Below, in pieces: positions 8,094-17,110 of a stretch of 64,000 bases of DNA. This DNA is from CAWBJP01 sp044867425. Lineage in GTDB: Bacteria > Actinomycetota > Acidimicrobiia > IMCC26256 > BP-133. The translations under genes were made by a program, and so were the position numbers. The notes under the pieces are model-generated. The model had not been told where the DNA came from and did not search any database. It saw nothing but the letters and a program-made list of their open reading frames with translations. Position 1 is the stretch's first letter; each line of letters opens with the position of its first letter. The stretch is taken from positions 40,034 to 104,033 of the forward strand of contig JBIOUX010000091.1 in NCBI GenBank assembly GCA_044867425.1, read 5' to 3'.

Positions 8094-11000
8094 CTAGTCG
8101 AGCCCGGCGAAGGCGGCGGTGAGCAGCTCGTCCTGCTCGGCGTCGTGGATGGTCTGGGTGCCGCTGGCCGGGCTGCCGCTCTCCTCCCGGCCCACGTAGC
8201 GCACCACCGCGCCTTCGCCCAGCAGGCGCCGGAGCCGGCCCCGCACGAACCGCCACGCCCCCATGTTCTCCGGTTCCTCCTGGGCCCAGACGAGGTCCGC
8301 CCCCGGGTGGGTCTCGACGAGCGCCTTCAGCTCCTCGCCGGGGAAGGGGTAGAGCTGCTCCAGACGGATCACGGCGGCGGAGGCGCCGGTCTTGTCCCGG
8401 CGCTCGAGCAGCTCGTGGCCCACCTTTCCGGTGCACAGCACCAGCCGGCGCACCGGCTCGGGCGCGGCCGGGTCGCCCAGCACCTCCTGGAAGCGGCCGC
8501 CGGTGAGCTCGTCGACGGGCGACCGGGAGGCGGGCATGCGCAGGTAGCGCTTGGGGGTCATGACCACCAGCGGCTTGCGGGGACGGATCAGCGCCTGGCG
8601 GCGCAGCAGGTGGAAGTACTGGGCGCCGGTGGTCGGGTAGGCGACCCGGATGTTGTCCTCGGCGCAGGCGGAGAGGAACCGCTCCAGCCGGGCGCTGGAG
8701 TGCTCCGGTCCCTGGCCCTCGAAGCCGTGGGGCAGCAGCAGGGTGAGGCCGCTCTCCGTGCCCCACTTGTCCTCCGCCGCCACCAGGAACTGGTCGATGA
8801 TGACCTGGCCGCCGTTGACGAAGTCGCCGAACTGCGCCTCCCACAGCACCAGGGCGTCCGGGTGGGCCACCGAGTAGCCGTAGTCGAAGCCCAGGGCGGC
8901 GAACTCGGACAGCAGTGAGTCGTAGATGCGGAACGACGCCTTGCCCCGGCCGAGCACGGACAGGGGGACGTGCTCCTCCTCGGCCTTGTAGTCGACGAGG
9001 ACGGCGTGGCGCTGGGAGAACGTCCCCCGGCGGCTGTCCTGGCCGGCCAGGCGCACCGGGTTGTCCTCCAGGACCAGCGACCCGAAGGCCAGGGACTCGG
9101 CCAGGGCCCAGTCCACCGTGCCGGATTCGAAGGCCTTGCGCCGGCCCTCGATCATCTTCACCAGCTTGGGGTGGGGCGTGAACCCCTCGGGCAGGTCAAC
9201 CAGAGCCGACACCACCTCGGCCAGCCGCTCGCGCTCGACCCCGGTGTCCGGCGGCTCCCGGCGCTCCTCGGGTTCGGGGGCGGGCGAGGTGGGCGCCGGC
9301 TCGGTGGTGGGCGGCGCCGAGGCGTGGGTCTCGGCGAAGGCGCCTTCCAGGCGGGACTGGAAGTGGGCCAGGGCGGCCTCGGCCTCTTCCACGGTGATGT
9401 CGCCCCGGTTGATGAGCGACTCGGTGTAGAGCTTGCGCACCGACCGGCGGGCCTCGATGGCGGCGTACATGCGGGGCTGGGTGTAGGCCGGCTCGTCCGC
9501 CTCGTTGTGGCCATGGCGCCGGTAGCAGACCATGTCGATGACGACGTCCTTCTGGAACTCCCGCTTGAAGTCGAAGGCCAGGCGGGCCACCCGCACGCAG
9601 GCTTCGGGGTCGTCGCCGTTGACGTGGAAGATGGGCGCCTGGACCATCTTGGCGATGTCGGTGGCGTACACCGACGACCGTCCCAGTTCGGCGGCGGTGG
9701 TGAAGCCGAGCTGGTTGTTGACCACCACGTGCACGGTGCCTCCCACCCGATAGCCGGGCAGGCCGGAGAGGTTGAACGTCTCGGCCACCACGCCCTGGCC
9801 GGCGAAGGCCGCGTCGCCGTGGATGAGAACGGCCAGCGTCGACGTGTGCTCGGCGTCGCCCCGGATGTCCTGCTTGGCCCGGGTCATGCCCTCCACCACC
9901 GGATCGACCGCTTCGAGGTGCGACGGGTTGGGGGCCAGGGTGAGGGCCAGGGTCCGCCCGTCGGGGGTGGTGTGCACCCCGGTGGCCCCCAGGTGGTACT
10001 TCACGTCGCCCGACCCCTGGGCCAGGGCGGGGTCGAGGTTGCCCTCGAACTCCCGGAAGATCTGGCCGTAGGACTTGCCCACCGTGTTGGCCAGCACGTT
10101 GAGCCGGCCCCGGTGGGCCATGCCCAGCACCGCCTCGTCCACGCCGGCGTCCACGGCGTCGGTGAGGAGGGCGTCGAGGAGGGGGATGAGGCTCTCGGCC
10201 CCTTCCAGACCGAAGCGCTTGTGGCCCAGGTACTTGGTGGCCAGGAACCGCTCGAAGGCCTCCGCCGCCCCCAGGCGCTCCAGGATCCGGCGCTTGTCCT
10301 CGGGCGGGACGTCGACCTTGGCGCCTTCCACCCGGGACTGGATCCACGCCTTCTGGTCCGCCTCCTGGATGTGCATGTACTCCACGCCGATGGTGCGGGA
10401 GTAAGCGTCGCGCAGCACGCCCAGGATGTCGGCCAGCGGCATCACCTTGGTGCCGGCCAGGCCGCCGGTGGCGAAGCGCCGCTCCAGGTCCCAGATGGTG
10501 AGGCCGTAGTAGGCCGGGTCGAGCTCGTCGTGGGTGCGGGCCCCCTTGCGCCCCAACGGATCCAGGTCGGCGATGAGGTGGCCCCGGACCCGGTAGATGT
10601 TGATGAGCTGGAGCACCCGGGCCTGCTTGTCGACCTCGTCCTCGGCGTCGTGCTCGGGGTTGTCGTCCCGGCGCCAGCGGACCGGCTCGTAGGGGACGTG
10701 GAGGCTGGCGAAGATCTCGTCGTAGAAGCCGTCCTCACCCAGGAGCAGCTGGTGGACGTGGCGGAGGAACTCGCCCGACTCCGCGCCCTGGATGATGCGG
10801 TGGTCGTAGGTGGAGGTGAGGGTCACGACCTTGCCCACGCCGAGCCGGGCGATGGTGCGGGGATCGGCGCCCTGGTACTCGGCCGGGTAGTCGATGGTCC
10901 CCACGCCGATGATGGCCCCCTGGCCGGGCATGAGCCGGGGGACGGAGTGCACCGTGCCGATGGTGCCGGGGTTGGTGAGGGTCACGGTGGTGCCGGCGAA

Positions 11001-11666
11001 GTCCTCGGGGGCGATCTTGCCCGCCCGCACCCGGCGGATGATGTCCTCGTAGGCGGTGAAGTAGGAGGCGAAGTCGAGGGTGTCGGCCTCTTTGATGTTG
11101 GGCACCAGCAGGCTGTGGGAGCCGTCGGAGCGGGTGACGTCCACGGCCAGGCCCAGGTTCACGTGGGGGTGGCGGATCACACCGGGTTTTCCGTCCACCG
11201 CGGTGTAGCTCGAGTTCATGACCGGCATGCGGCCCAGCGCCTTGATGATGGCGTAGCCGATGAGGTGGGTGAAGCTCACCTTGCCCGAGCGCTGCATGCG
11301 GGTCAGGTAGTTGTTCACCACCCGCCGGTTGACCTCCAGCAGGCGGGCGGGGATCACCCGGGCCGAAGTGGCGGTGGGCACCCCGAGGGACGCCTCCATG
11401 TTCTCCACGATCCGGGCCGCCGCCCCCCGGATGGGCTTCACGTCGCCGTCGGTCGCCGCGGGAGCCTCAGGAGGAGCGGAGGTGGGAGCAGGAGCCGGAG
11501 CCGGGGCCTCGGTCGGCGCCGGCGACCGTTCGCCGTTGCCACCGGGAGGCACGTAGTCCTCGAAAAAGTCGCGCCACGGCTCGGACACCGCCTCCGGGTT
11601 CTCCTGCCACTGGCGGTAGAGCTCCTCGACCATCCCGGTGTTGGGGCCGAAATCCTCGATGTTCAT
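8094..11666 (-). CDS. kgd: Multifunctional 2-oxoglutarate dehydrogenase/decarboxylase (E2o-E1o fusion)
   Basis: The product is 1190 aa. It is the actinobacterial Kgd/OdhA architecture: a short N-terminal segment (NIEDFGPNTGMVEELYRQW), an Ala/Pro/Thr linker, an E2-type acyltransferase core ending in the catalytic TYDHRIIQGAESG, then the thiamine-diphosphate E1o domain (HRGRLNVLANT, HGDAAFAGQGVVAETFN). No lipoyl domain is present, as in known Kgd, so it must use a separate lipoyl partner. The ATG overlaps the aroG stop (ATGA), an argument for coupling. Role: oxidation of 2-oxoglutarate in the TCA cycle. Confidence 0.93.
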   Translation of the reverse strand: MNIEDFGPNTGMVEELYRQWQENPEAVSEPWRDFFEDYVPPGGNGERSPAPTEAPAPAPAPTSAPPEAPAATDGDVKPIRGAAARIVENMEASLGVPTATSARVIPARLLEVNRRVVNNYLTRMQRSGKVSFTHLIGYAIIKALGRMPVMNSSYTAVDGKPGVIRHPHVNLGLAVDVTRSDGSHSLLVPNIKEADTLDFASYFTAYEDIIRRVRAGKIAPEDFAGTTVTLTNPGTIGTVHSVPRLMPGQGAIIGVGTIDYPAEYQGADPRTIARLGVGKVVTLTSTYDHRIIQGAESGEFLRHVHQLLLGEDGFYDEIFASLHVPYEPVRWRRDDNPEHDAEDEVDKQARVLQLINIYRVRGHLIADLDPLGRKGARTHDELDPAYYGLTIWDLERRFATGGLAGTKVMPLADILGVLRDAYSRTIGVEYMHIQEADQKAWIQSRVEGAKVDVPPEDKRRILERLGAAEAFERFLATKYLGHKRFGLEGAESLIPLLDALLTDAVDAGVDEAVLGMAHRGRLNVLANTVGKSYGQIFREFEGNLDPALAQGSGDVKYHLGATGVHTTPDGRTLALTLAPNPSHLEAVDPVVEGMTRAKQDIRGDAEHTSTLAVLIHGDAAFAGQGVVAETFNLSGLPGYRVGGTVHVVVNNQLGFTTAAELGRSSVYATDIAKMVQAPIFHVNGDDPEACVRVARLAFDFKREFQKDVVIDMVCYRRHGHNEADEPAYTQPRMYAAIEARRSVRKLYTESLINRGDITVEEAEAALAHFQSRLEGAFAETHASAPPTTEPAPTSPAPEPEERREPPDTGVERERLAEVVSALVDLPEGFTPHPKLVKMIEGRRKAFESGTVDWALAESLAFGSLVLEDNPVRLAGQDSRRGTFSQRHAVLVDYKAEEEHVPLSVLGRGKASFRIYDSLLSEFAALGFDYGYSVAHPDALVLWEAQFGDFVNGGQVIIDQFLVAAEDKWGTESGLTLLLPHGFEGQGPEHSSARLERFLSACAEDNIRVAYPTTGAQYFHLLRRQALIRPRKPLVVMTPKRYLRMPASRSPVDELTGGRFQEVLGDPAAPEPVRRLVLCTGKVGHELLERRDKTGASAAVIRLEQLYPFPGEELKALVETHPGADLVWAQEEPENMGAWRFVRGRLRRLLGEGAVVRYVGREESGSPASGTQTIHDAEQDELLTAAFAGLD

Positions 11667-13084
11667 CTCGGTGTCCCCCACGACAGGCCCCGGAGCAGAC
11701 CCGACACCTGGAAGGCGAGGTCGAGAGACTGGCGGGCGTTGAGACGGGGGTCGCACATGGTTTCGTAGCGGGGGCCGAGGTTGCTGATCTCGTCCGACCC
11801 GCCCAGGCATTCGGTGACGTCGTCCCCGGTCAGCTCGACGTGGATGCCCCCCGGCCACGTGCCGAGATCGGAGTGGACGGCGAAGTAGCCCTTGATCTCG
11901 GCCATCACGTCATCGAAGTGGCGGGTCTTGTACCCGTCGTCGGAGAGGAACGTGTTGCCGTGCATGGGGTCACAGGCCCACACCACGGGATGGCCGGCGT
12001 CGGTCACCGTCTTCACCAGCGGCGGGAGGGTTTCCTCCACCGCCCCCGCCCCCATGCGGGCGATGAGGGTGAGCCGGCCGGGCGTGCGGTGCGGATCGAG
12101 GCGGCCGCACAGGGCGAGGACGTCCTCGGGCGTGGCCCGGGGCCCGAGCTTGACCGCCACCGGGTTGCACACCCCGGAGAGGAACTCGACGTGGGCCCCG
12201 TCGGGCTCCCGGGTCCGCTCGCCGATCCACAGCAGGTGGGCCGAGCAGTCGTACCAGTCGCCGGTCAGGCTGTCCTGGCGGGTGAGGGCCTCCTCGTAGT
12301 CGAGGAGCAGGGCCTCATGCGAGATGTAGAAGTCGACCTGATGGAGTTGGGACTCGGCCCCCAGATCGATGCCGCAGGCGGCCATGAACCGCAGCGCCCG
12401 GTCGATCTCGGAAGCGAGGACCTCGTAGTGGCGCCCGACGGGGCTGGCGGCCACGAACTCCTGGTTCCAGGCGTGGACCTGGGTGAGGTCGGCGAAACCG
12501 CCCTTGGTGAAGGCCCGCAAGAGGTTCAGGGCGGAGGCCGAGGTGTGGTAGGCGTCGACCAGGCGGGTCGGATCGGCCTCCCGGGCCTCGGGAGAGAAGT
12601 CCGGGGCGTTGACCATGAGGCCCCGGAACGAAGGAAGCTCGACGCCTTCCCGCACCTCGGTGGCCGACGACCGGGGCTTGGCGAACTGCCCGGCGATGCG
12701 CCCCACCTTGACCACCGGTACCCCCGCCCCATAGGTGAGGACCACTGCCATCTGCAAGATGACCCGGAGCTTGTCCCGGATGGAGTTGGCCGAGAACTCG
12801 AAGCTCTCGGCGCAGTCGCCGGCCTGGAGGAGCACCGCCTGCCCGGCCGCCACCCCGGCCAGGGCGGCGGTCAGCGCCCGGGCCTCACCGGCGAAGACGA
12901 GCGGTGGCTGCCGGCTGATCCGTTCCAGGGCGCTGGCGTGGGCGGCCGCATCGGGCCAGATGGGCTGTTGGGCGGCGGGACGGGACCGCCAGGAGTCCGG
13001 CGACCATCCGGTCACTTCGGGGTCACCCCGCACCCCGGTCACTTCGGGGTCACCCCGCACCCCGGGCGCCTGGTGGCTGTCCAC
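11663..13084 (-). CDS. aroG: Class II (plant-type) 3-deoxy-7-phosphoheptulonate synthase
   Basis: The product is up to 473 aa. It catalyses the first shikimate step, joining phosphoenolpyruvate and erythrose 4-phosphate. Hallmarks are AAQQPIWPD near the N-terminus, LLQAGDCAESFE, KVGRIAGQFAKPRS, the metal and substrate segment CDPMHGNT and GGIHVELTGDDVTECLGG. The first ~27 residues include a nine-residue unit repeated twice (VRGDPEVTG), so the true start may be one of the GTG codons inside the repeat. It begins four bases after the bpa stop and overlaps kgd. Confidence 0.9.
   Translation of the reverse strand: MDSHQAPGVRGDPEVTGVRGDPEVTGWSPDSWRSRPAAQQPIWPDAAAHASALERISRQPPLVFAGEARALTAALAGVAAGQAVLLQAGDCAESFEFSANSIRDKLRVILQMAVVLTYGAGVPVVKVGRIAGQFAKPRSSATEVREGVELPSFRGLMVNAPDFSPEAREADPTRLVDAYHTSASALNLLRAFTKGGFADLTQVHAWNQEFVAASPVGRHYEVLASEIDRALRFMAACGIDLGAESQLHQVDFYISHEALLLDYEEALTRQDSLTGDWYDCSAHLLWIGERTREPDGAHVEFLSGVCNPVAVKLGPRATPEDVLALCGRLDPHRTPGRLTLIARMGAGAVEETLPPLVKTVTDAGHPVVWACDPMHGNTFLSDDGYKTRHFDDVMAEIKGYFAVHSDLGTWPGGIHVELTGDDVTECLGGSDEISNLGPRYETMCDPRLNARQSLDLAFQVSGLLRGLSWGTPR
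13010..13063. repeat. 27-bp perfect tandem duplication at the aroG 5' end
   Basis: Two identical 27-bp units abut at 13010-13036 and 13037-13063. Being a multiple of three, they keep frame and encode VRGDPEVTG twice. Each unit contains in-frame GTG codons on the minus strand, so the duplication multiplies possible start sites for the DAHP synthase. Confidence 0.8.
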
Positions 13085-13088
13085 GCCC

Positions 13089-13571
13089 CTACAGGTACTG
13101 CCCCGGCCCGGTGGGCGGTGTCGCCCCCGGAGCCAGGGCCCGGCGGCGCATCTGCTCCATCTGCTGCTGGGCCATGGCCTGCTGGGTGAACAACGTGGCC
13201 TGGATGCCGTGGAACAGCCCCTCCAGCCAGCCCACCAGTTGGGCCTGGGCGATACGCAGCTCCGACTCGCTCGGGGTGGCCTCGCTGAAGGGCAGGACGA
13301 CCTCGCTGAGCTCTTCCCGCAGCTCGGGGGAGAGCACGTCCTCCAGCTCGGCGAGGGACTTGTCGTGGATCTGGCGCAGCATGCGGCGGCCGGCGTCGTC
13401 CAGGGGCGCGCGCCGTACCTCCTCGAGCATGTTGCGCACCATCGAAGCGATGCGGATCAACTTGGCGGGCTGGCTGACGACCTCGCCCTCGACCGCGGTG
13501 GACTGGCCCCCGTCGCCCTGCTGCGGCGGCGGGTCGACGACTTCGACGGGCACACTCATTTCCTCGGACAC
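13089..13571 (-). CDS. bpa: Bacterial proteasome activator
   Basis: The product is 160 aa. It closely resembles mycobacterial Bpa/PafE (Rv3780): it has the signature block SELRIAQAQLVGWLEGLFHG, a preceding helix rich in LDDAGRRMLRQIH, and ends in GQYL, the C-terminal motif that docks into the 20S proteasome ring. By family it forms a dodecameric ring that opens the proteasome ATP-independently and delivers unfolded proteins. I chose GTG at 13571 because AGGAG lies seven bases upstream; an ATG twelve bases inside is an alternative. It leads the bpa-aroG-kgd-malic enzyme run. Confidence 0.9.
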   Translation of the reverse strand: MSEEMSVPVEVVDPPPQQGDGGQSTAVEGEVVSQPAKLIRIASMVRNMLEEVRRAPLDDAGRRMLRQIHDKSLAELEDVLSPELREELSEVVLPFSEATPSESELRIAQAQLVGWLEGLFHGIQATLFTQQAMAQQQMEQMRRRALAPGATPPTGPGQYL

Positions 13572-13654
13572 GGTACGACTCCTGGTCCGGTGGTGTTCCT
13601 GGCCAGCGTAGCTGCGTAACACTTTTGCCCCGTCAAGCGGTCTTTCCACTATTC

Positions 13655-13670
13655 GTGGTCTTTCGACCAC
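13655..13670. promoter_or_regulatory. Perfect GTGGTC-N4-GACCAC palindrome in the bpa/secreted-protein divergent region
   Basis: The intergenic region 13572-13836 separates bpa (minus) from a secreted-protein gene (plus). It holds this palindrome, a further GTGGTC half-site at 13752-13757, and a CACTCTT/AAGAGTG inverted pair (13744-13750 and 13770-13776). The arrangement suggests a dimeric repressor or activator site; the regulator is unknown. This stretch is less GC-rich than its surroundings. Confidence 0.45.
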
Positions 13671-13836
13671 TTTGAGTGAGCTGGGGAGGGGCCTTTGTCG
13701 TGCCACACCCGGGCGAGGGCAATTCGGTCTGGGAGCAGGAATTCACTCTTAGTGGTCAAATTGAACACGAAGAGTGATATTTCTGCCTGCGGCTGTCCCC
13801 GGGTGGGCCCGGCGGCCGCGGACCAGTGGAGGTCCT

Positions 13837-16800
13837 GTGACCCGACCCCGCCTCCGGCGCGCCCGCTTTCGGGCCGCCCTCGCCGCTGCCGTCATCGGCG
13901 CCACGCTGGTGGGTGCCGGCGCGCCGACCCCGGCCGCGACGGTGGCCGTGACCACGACCTTCACGCCGGTGGCCGACGCCCGGGTCGAGCAGGCGCACCC
14001 GAAGTCGAATTACGGCAAGTCGTCCCGGCTGCGCGTCGACCGAGGGTCGGGGAGCACGGTCAACTCCTATCTGAAGTTCACCCTGACCAATCTGCAGGGT
14101 CCGGTGCAGAGCGCCCACCTGCGGCTCCGGGTCACGGACAACGGCTCCGGGAACGGGTCATCCCTCTCCGCCACCACCAGCGGCTGGACCGAAACGGGCA
14201 TCACCTGGAACAACGCCCCGGCGGCCGGGGCGCTGCTGCGGACCAGTGCCCAGCTGCCCGCCAACACCTGGGTCGACTACGACGTCAGCGGCCACGTCAC
14301 GGGCAATGCCACCTACGCCTTCCAACTGGCCCTGACCAGCGGCACGGACGGCGCCGACATCGCCTCCCGGCAATCATCCTCGAACCGGCCCCAGCTCGTC
14401 GTCGTGACCACCCAGACGACCGACACGCAGCCGCCCACGACGACGATCACCTCGCCGGCGGCGGGCGCCACGGTCTCGGGAACGGTCCAGGTGACGGCCA
14501 CGGCGAGCGACGACACCGGTGTCACCAGCGTCACCCTGCTGGTCGACGGGACGGCGGCCGGAACCGACACCACGGCCCCCTACGCCATCGGCCTCGACAC
14601 GACGGCGCTCAGCGACGGCACCCACGTGCTCCGGATGCAGGCCCGCGACGCGGCGGGCAACGTGGGCTCGTCTCCCGACGTGGCCGTGACGGTGGACAAC
14701 ATCCCGGAACCGCCGCCGCCGCCTCCTCCTCCGCCGCCGGCCTGGCGCTCGGGCAACGCCTACGGCGCCGGCTACATGAACTTCGTCCGCTTCCACCCCA
14801 CCGACGGGAACCGCCTGTTGCTCAACACCGACGTCGGGGGCATCCACCTTTCCACCGACGGCGGCACCACCTGGCTGACCCGCGGGCGGAACGTCGCCGA
14901 CTACATCGCCTCGGTGCTGTGGCACCCGACGCGGCCCGATGTCGCCTATGCCCTGGCCGGGAAGGGCGACCCCGGGTCGGGTGGCCTGATGGTCAGCGAG
15001 GACGGAGGTGACAGCTGGCGGATGGACTCCACCACCCCCACCGGCCATGGCAACAACACCCCGTCAGGCAACGGGCTGCCCGTTCCGCATCCCCGGTCCA
15101 CGGGCCAGCTGCTGGCCGTGGACACGGTCAACGGCTTCCTCTACGCCGGCACCTACAAGCAGGGACTGCTGCGAGCGCCGCTCAGCTCGAGCGGCGATCC
15201 CGGCGCCTGGACGACGGTCGCCCTGGCCCCGAGCGGCAGCACGCCGTACTTCATCCGGGGCTTGGCCCTCGACGACCAGGACCCCACCACCGTCTACGTC
15301 GCCACCTACGGTTCCACCGCCGGGCTGGGGACGGGCCACGTCTACCGGGTGTCGTCGGCCAACACCAGCGCGGCCACCACGACGGAGCTGACCGCTTCGC
15401 CTCGCAACGTCGAGGAGGTGCGCTCGCTCAGCGGGCACCTCTACGCCGTGGCCAACGACGCCGGAGGCGCCGGCGTGGGCGCCTTCCGCCTGGGCAGCGC
15501 CCGCACCGCCGGCGCCGGCACCGCCTGGCGGAGGATCGCCGCCGGCCCGTCGGTGAGCACCGTCACCTACTACGGCATGGAGATCTACAAGCGGGGCTCG
15601 ACCACCACCCTGTGGGTGACGAGCGACAAGGCCTGGCGTCCCAGCAACGACGTGGCTTACAAGAACATGTGGCGGGGCACTTCCACCGACGACTTCGCCA
15701 CTGACGGCTCCTGGGCGGCGCTGCCCGAGCGGCTCACCGACACGCCCAACGACGTCGCCGGGCCCCACAGCACGCCCGAACCGTTCTGGGCCATCGCCGA
15801 GAACAACTACGGCTGGCTGGGCAAGGACCCCATCTACACCGCCAGCGGGATCACCGTCAGCCCCACCGACCCGAACACGCTCGTGATGGCGGGCCAGCTG
15901 GGTCCGTGGCGGACTCGGGACAACGGCGCCACCTGGTATCCGGTGCCCACCGGCATCAACATCCTGGTGCAGAGCAGGGTGACGGCCGATCCGGACGTCG
16001 CCGGACGGGTGTACGTCGGATCCAACGACTACCGCGGCTTTTCCAGCACCGACGCCCTGCGCACCGCCCGGCACATCGGCGTCGCCCTCAAGCAGGCCGG
16101 CGTACCCAACGAGGCGGGAGACACGTGGTCGGTGGCCGTGGACACGGCCGCGGGCGGATCGAACAAGCCCGTCTACTTCGGGATGGGCGAGCGCGACATC
16201 AACACGTTCGGCCAGATCTGGATGGACCCCGACCCGTCCACGCCCACCACCGGGTGGACCCAGGTCCTCGATACCAGCGTGGCCAGCGGCCGGCGACCCA
16301 TCGGCCTGGCCGTGGTGCGCGATCCGGCGGCGCCGGCCACGCCCATCGTGCTCGCCGTCCTCCAGGGCGGGGGCATGTACCGCAAGGTGGGGAGCGGTTC
16401 GTGGGCCCAGGCGTCGGGGTTCACCAGTCCCATCATCAACGGGTTCGTGTACCCCCAGGTGGTGGAGTTCGCCTGGCGGCCGGGCTGGAACAAGGTCTAC
16501 GTGTACGACCGCTCGTCCGGGCTGTGGCGGTCGGACGACTTCGGCCTGACCTGGACGAAGCTCTCCTCCAGCCCGGACACGGGCACCAACAAGCAGGGTT
16601 TCGTGGCCGCCCACCCCACCGACCAGAACATCGTCTACCTGGCCACGTCGGCCGGTGTCTCGGTGATCGCCAACGCCGGCACCGCCGGCGCCGGTGGTGC
16701 CACCCTGGTGTCCCTGGGCCTGCCCGCCGGTAAACCGGGGCCGCTGGGCGTGGGCGCCGACGGGCGGATCTACGTCGCCACCCAGGCCGAGGGCACCGGG

Positions 16801-16998
16801 GGCGTCTCCCACGTCTACGCCGGCGTGCTGACCCCGTCCGGTACCGGGGTGTCCGGGGCATGGAACGACGTGGGCGACGACCTGTGGCGCAGCGCCATCA
16901 ACGCGGCCCGGGAGCTCGCCGTCGGCCCGGACGGGACCGTCTACGCCGGGACCTCCGGGGGCGTCTTCGTCCTCGACGGGGGCGCCCCCGTGGGCTGA
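13837..16998 (+). CDS. Secreted DNRLRE / Ig-like / BNR-repeat protein
   Basis: The product is 1053 aa. GTG at 13837 is preceded by GGAGGT. A signal peptide (RARFRAALAAAVIGATLVGAGAPTPAAT) leads to a DNRLRE-type domain (TFTPVADARVEQAHPKSNYG, then TGITWNNAP), an Ig-like domain (TVSGTVQVTATASDDTG), a proline-rich linker and a large C-terminal propeller with repeated Asp-box motifs such as STDGGTTW, SEDGGDSW and TRDNGATW. That propeller type occurs in sialidases, GH74 xyloglucanases and photosystem-assembly-like proteins; I see no clear catalytic signature. Probably an extracellular polymer-acting or binding protein. Confidence 0.75.
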   Translation: MTRPRLRRARFRAALAAAVIGATLVGAGAPTPAATVAVTTTFTPVADARVEQAHPKSNYGKSSRLRVDRGSGSTVNSYLKFTLTNLQGPVQSAHLRLRVTDNGSGNGSSLSATTSGWTETGITWNNAPAAGALLRTSAQLPANTWVDYDVSGHVTGNATYAFQLALTSGTDGADIASRQSSSNRPQLVVVTTQTTDTQPPTTTITSPAAGATVSGTVQVTATASDDTGVTSVTLLVDGTAAGTDTTAPYAIGLDTTALSDGTHVLRMQARDAAGNVGSSPDVAVTVDNIPEPPPPPPPPPPAWRSGNAYGAGYMNFVRFHPTDGNRLLLNTDVGGIHLSTDGGTTWLTRGRNVADYIASVLWHPTRPDVAYALAGKGDPGSGGLMVSEDGGDSWRMDSTTPTGHGNNTPSGNGLPVPHPRSTGQLLAVDTVNGFLYAGTYKQGLLRAPLSSSGDPGAWTTVALAPSGSTPYFIRGLALDDQDPTTVYVATYGSTAGLGTGHVYRVSSANTSAATTTELTASPRNVEEVRSLSGHLYAVANDAGGAGVGAFRLGSARTAGAGTAWRRIAAGPSVSTVTYYGMEIYKRGSTTTLWVTSDKAWRPSNDVAYKNMWRGTSTDDFATDGSWAALPERLTDTPNDVAGPHSTPEPFWAIAENNYGWLGKDPIYTASGITVSPTDPNTLVMAGQLGPWRTRDNGATWYPVPTGINILVQSRVTADPDVAGRVYVGSNDYRGFSSTDALRTARHIGVALKQAGVPNEAGDTWSVAVDTAAGGSNKPVYFGMGERDINTFGQIWMDPDPSTPTTGWTQVLDTSVASGRRPIGLAVVRDPAAPATPIVLAVLQGGGMYRKVGSGSWAQASGFTSPIINGFVYPQVVEFAWRPGWNKVYVYDRSSGLWRSDDFGLTWTKLSSSPDTGTNKQGFVAAHPTDQNIVYLATSAGVSVIANAGTAGAGGATLVSLGLPAGKPGPLGVGADGRIYVATQAEGTGGVSHVYAGVLTPSGTGVSGAWNDVGDDLWRSAINAARELAVGPDGTVYAGTSGGVFVLDGGAPVG

Positions 16999-17110
16999 CG
17001 GCCCCGGAGCGGAGAACAAACCGAACAGACGCGCATCTACCTGCCGGCCGTCTGACGCGGAGCCGGAGGAACGGCAGGAGCCACCCGCCGGGCGTTCGAA
17101 CTGCACGTCC

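Noticed and set aside
8970..11768. A 932-codon open frame on the plus strand opposite kgd
   Set aside because: Low-complexity Gly/Val/His/Asp composition typical of antisense frames in GC-rich genes; no motifs; fully covered by kgd.
13640..13836. Possible second c-di-GMP riboswitch before the BNR protein
   Set aside because: No GCAAAGCCA block or GNRA hairpin of GEMM-I; only short inverted repeats.
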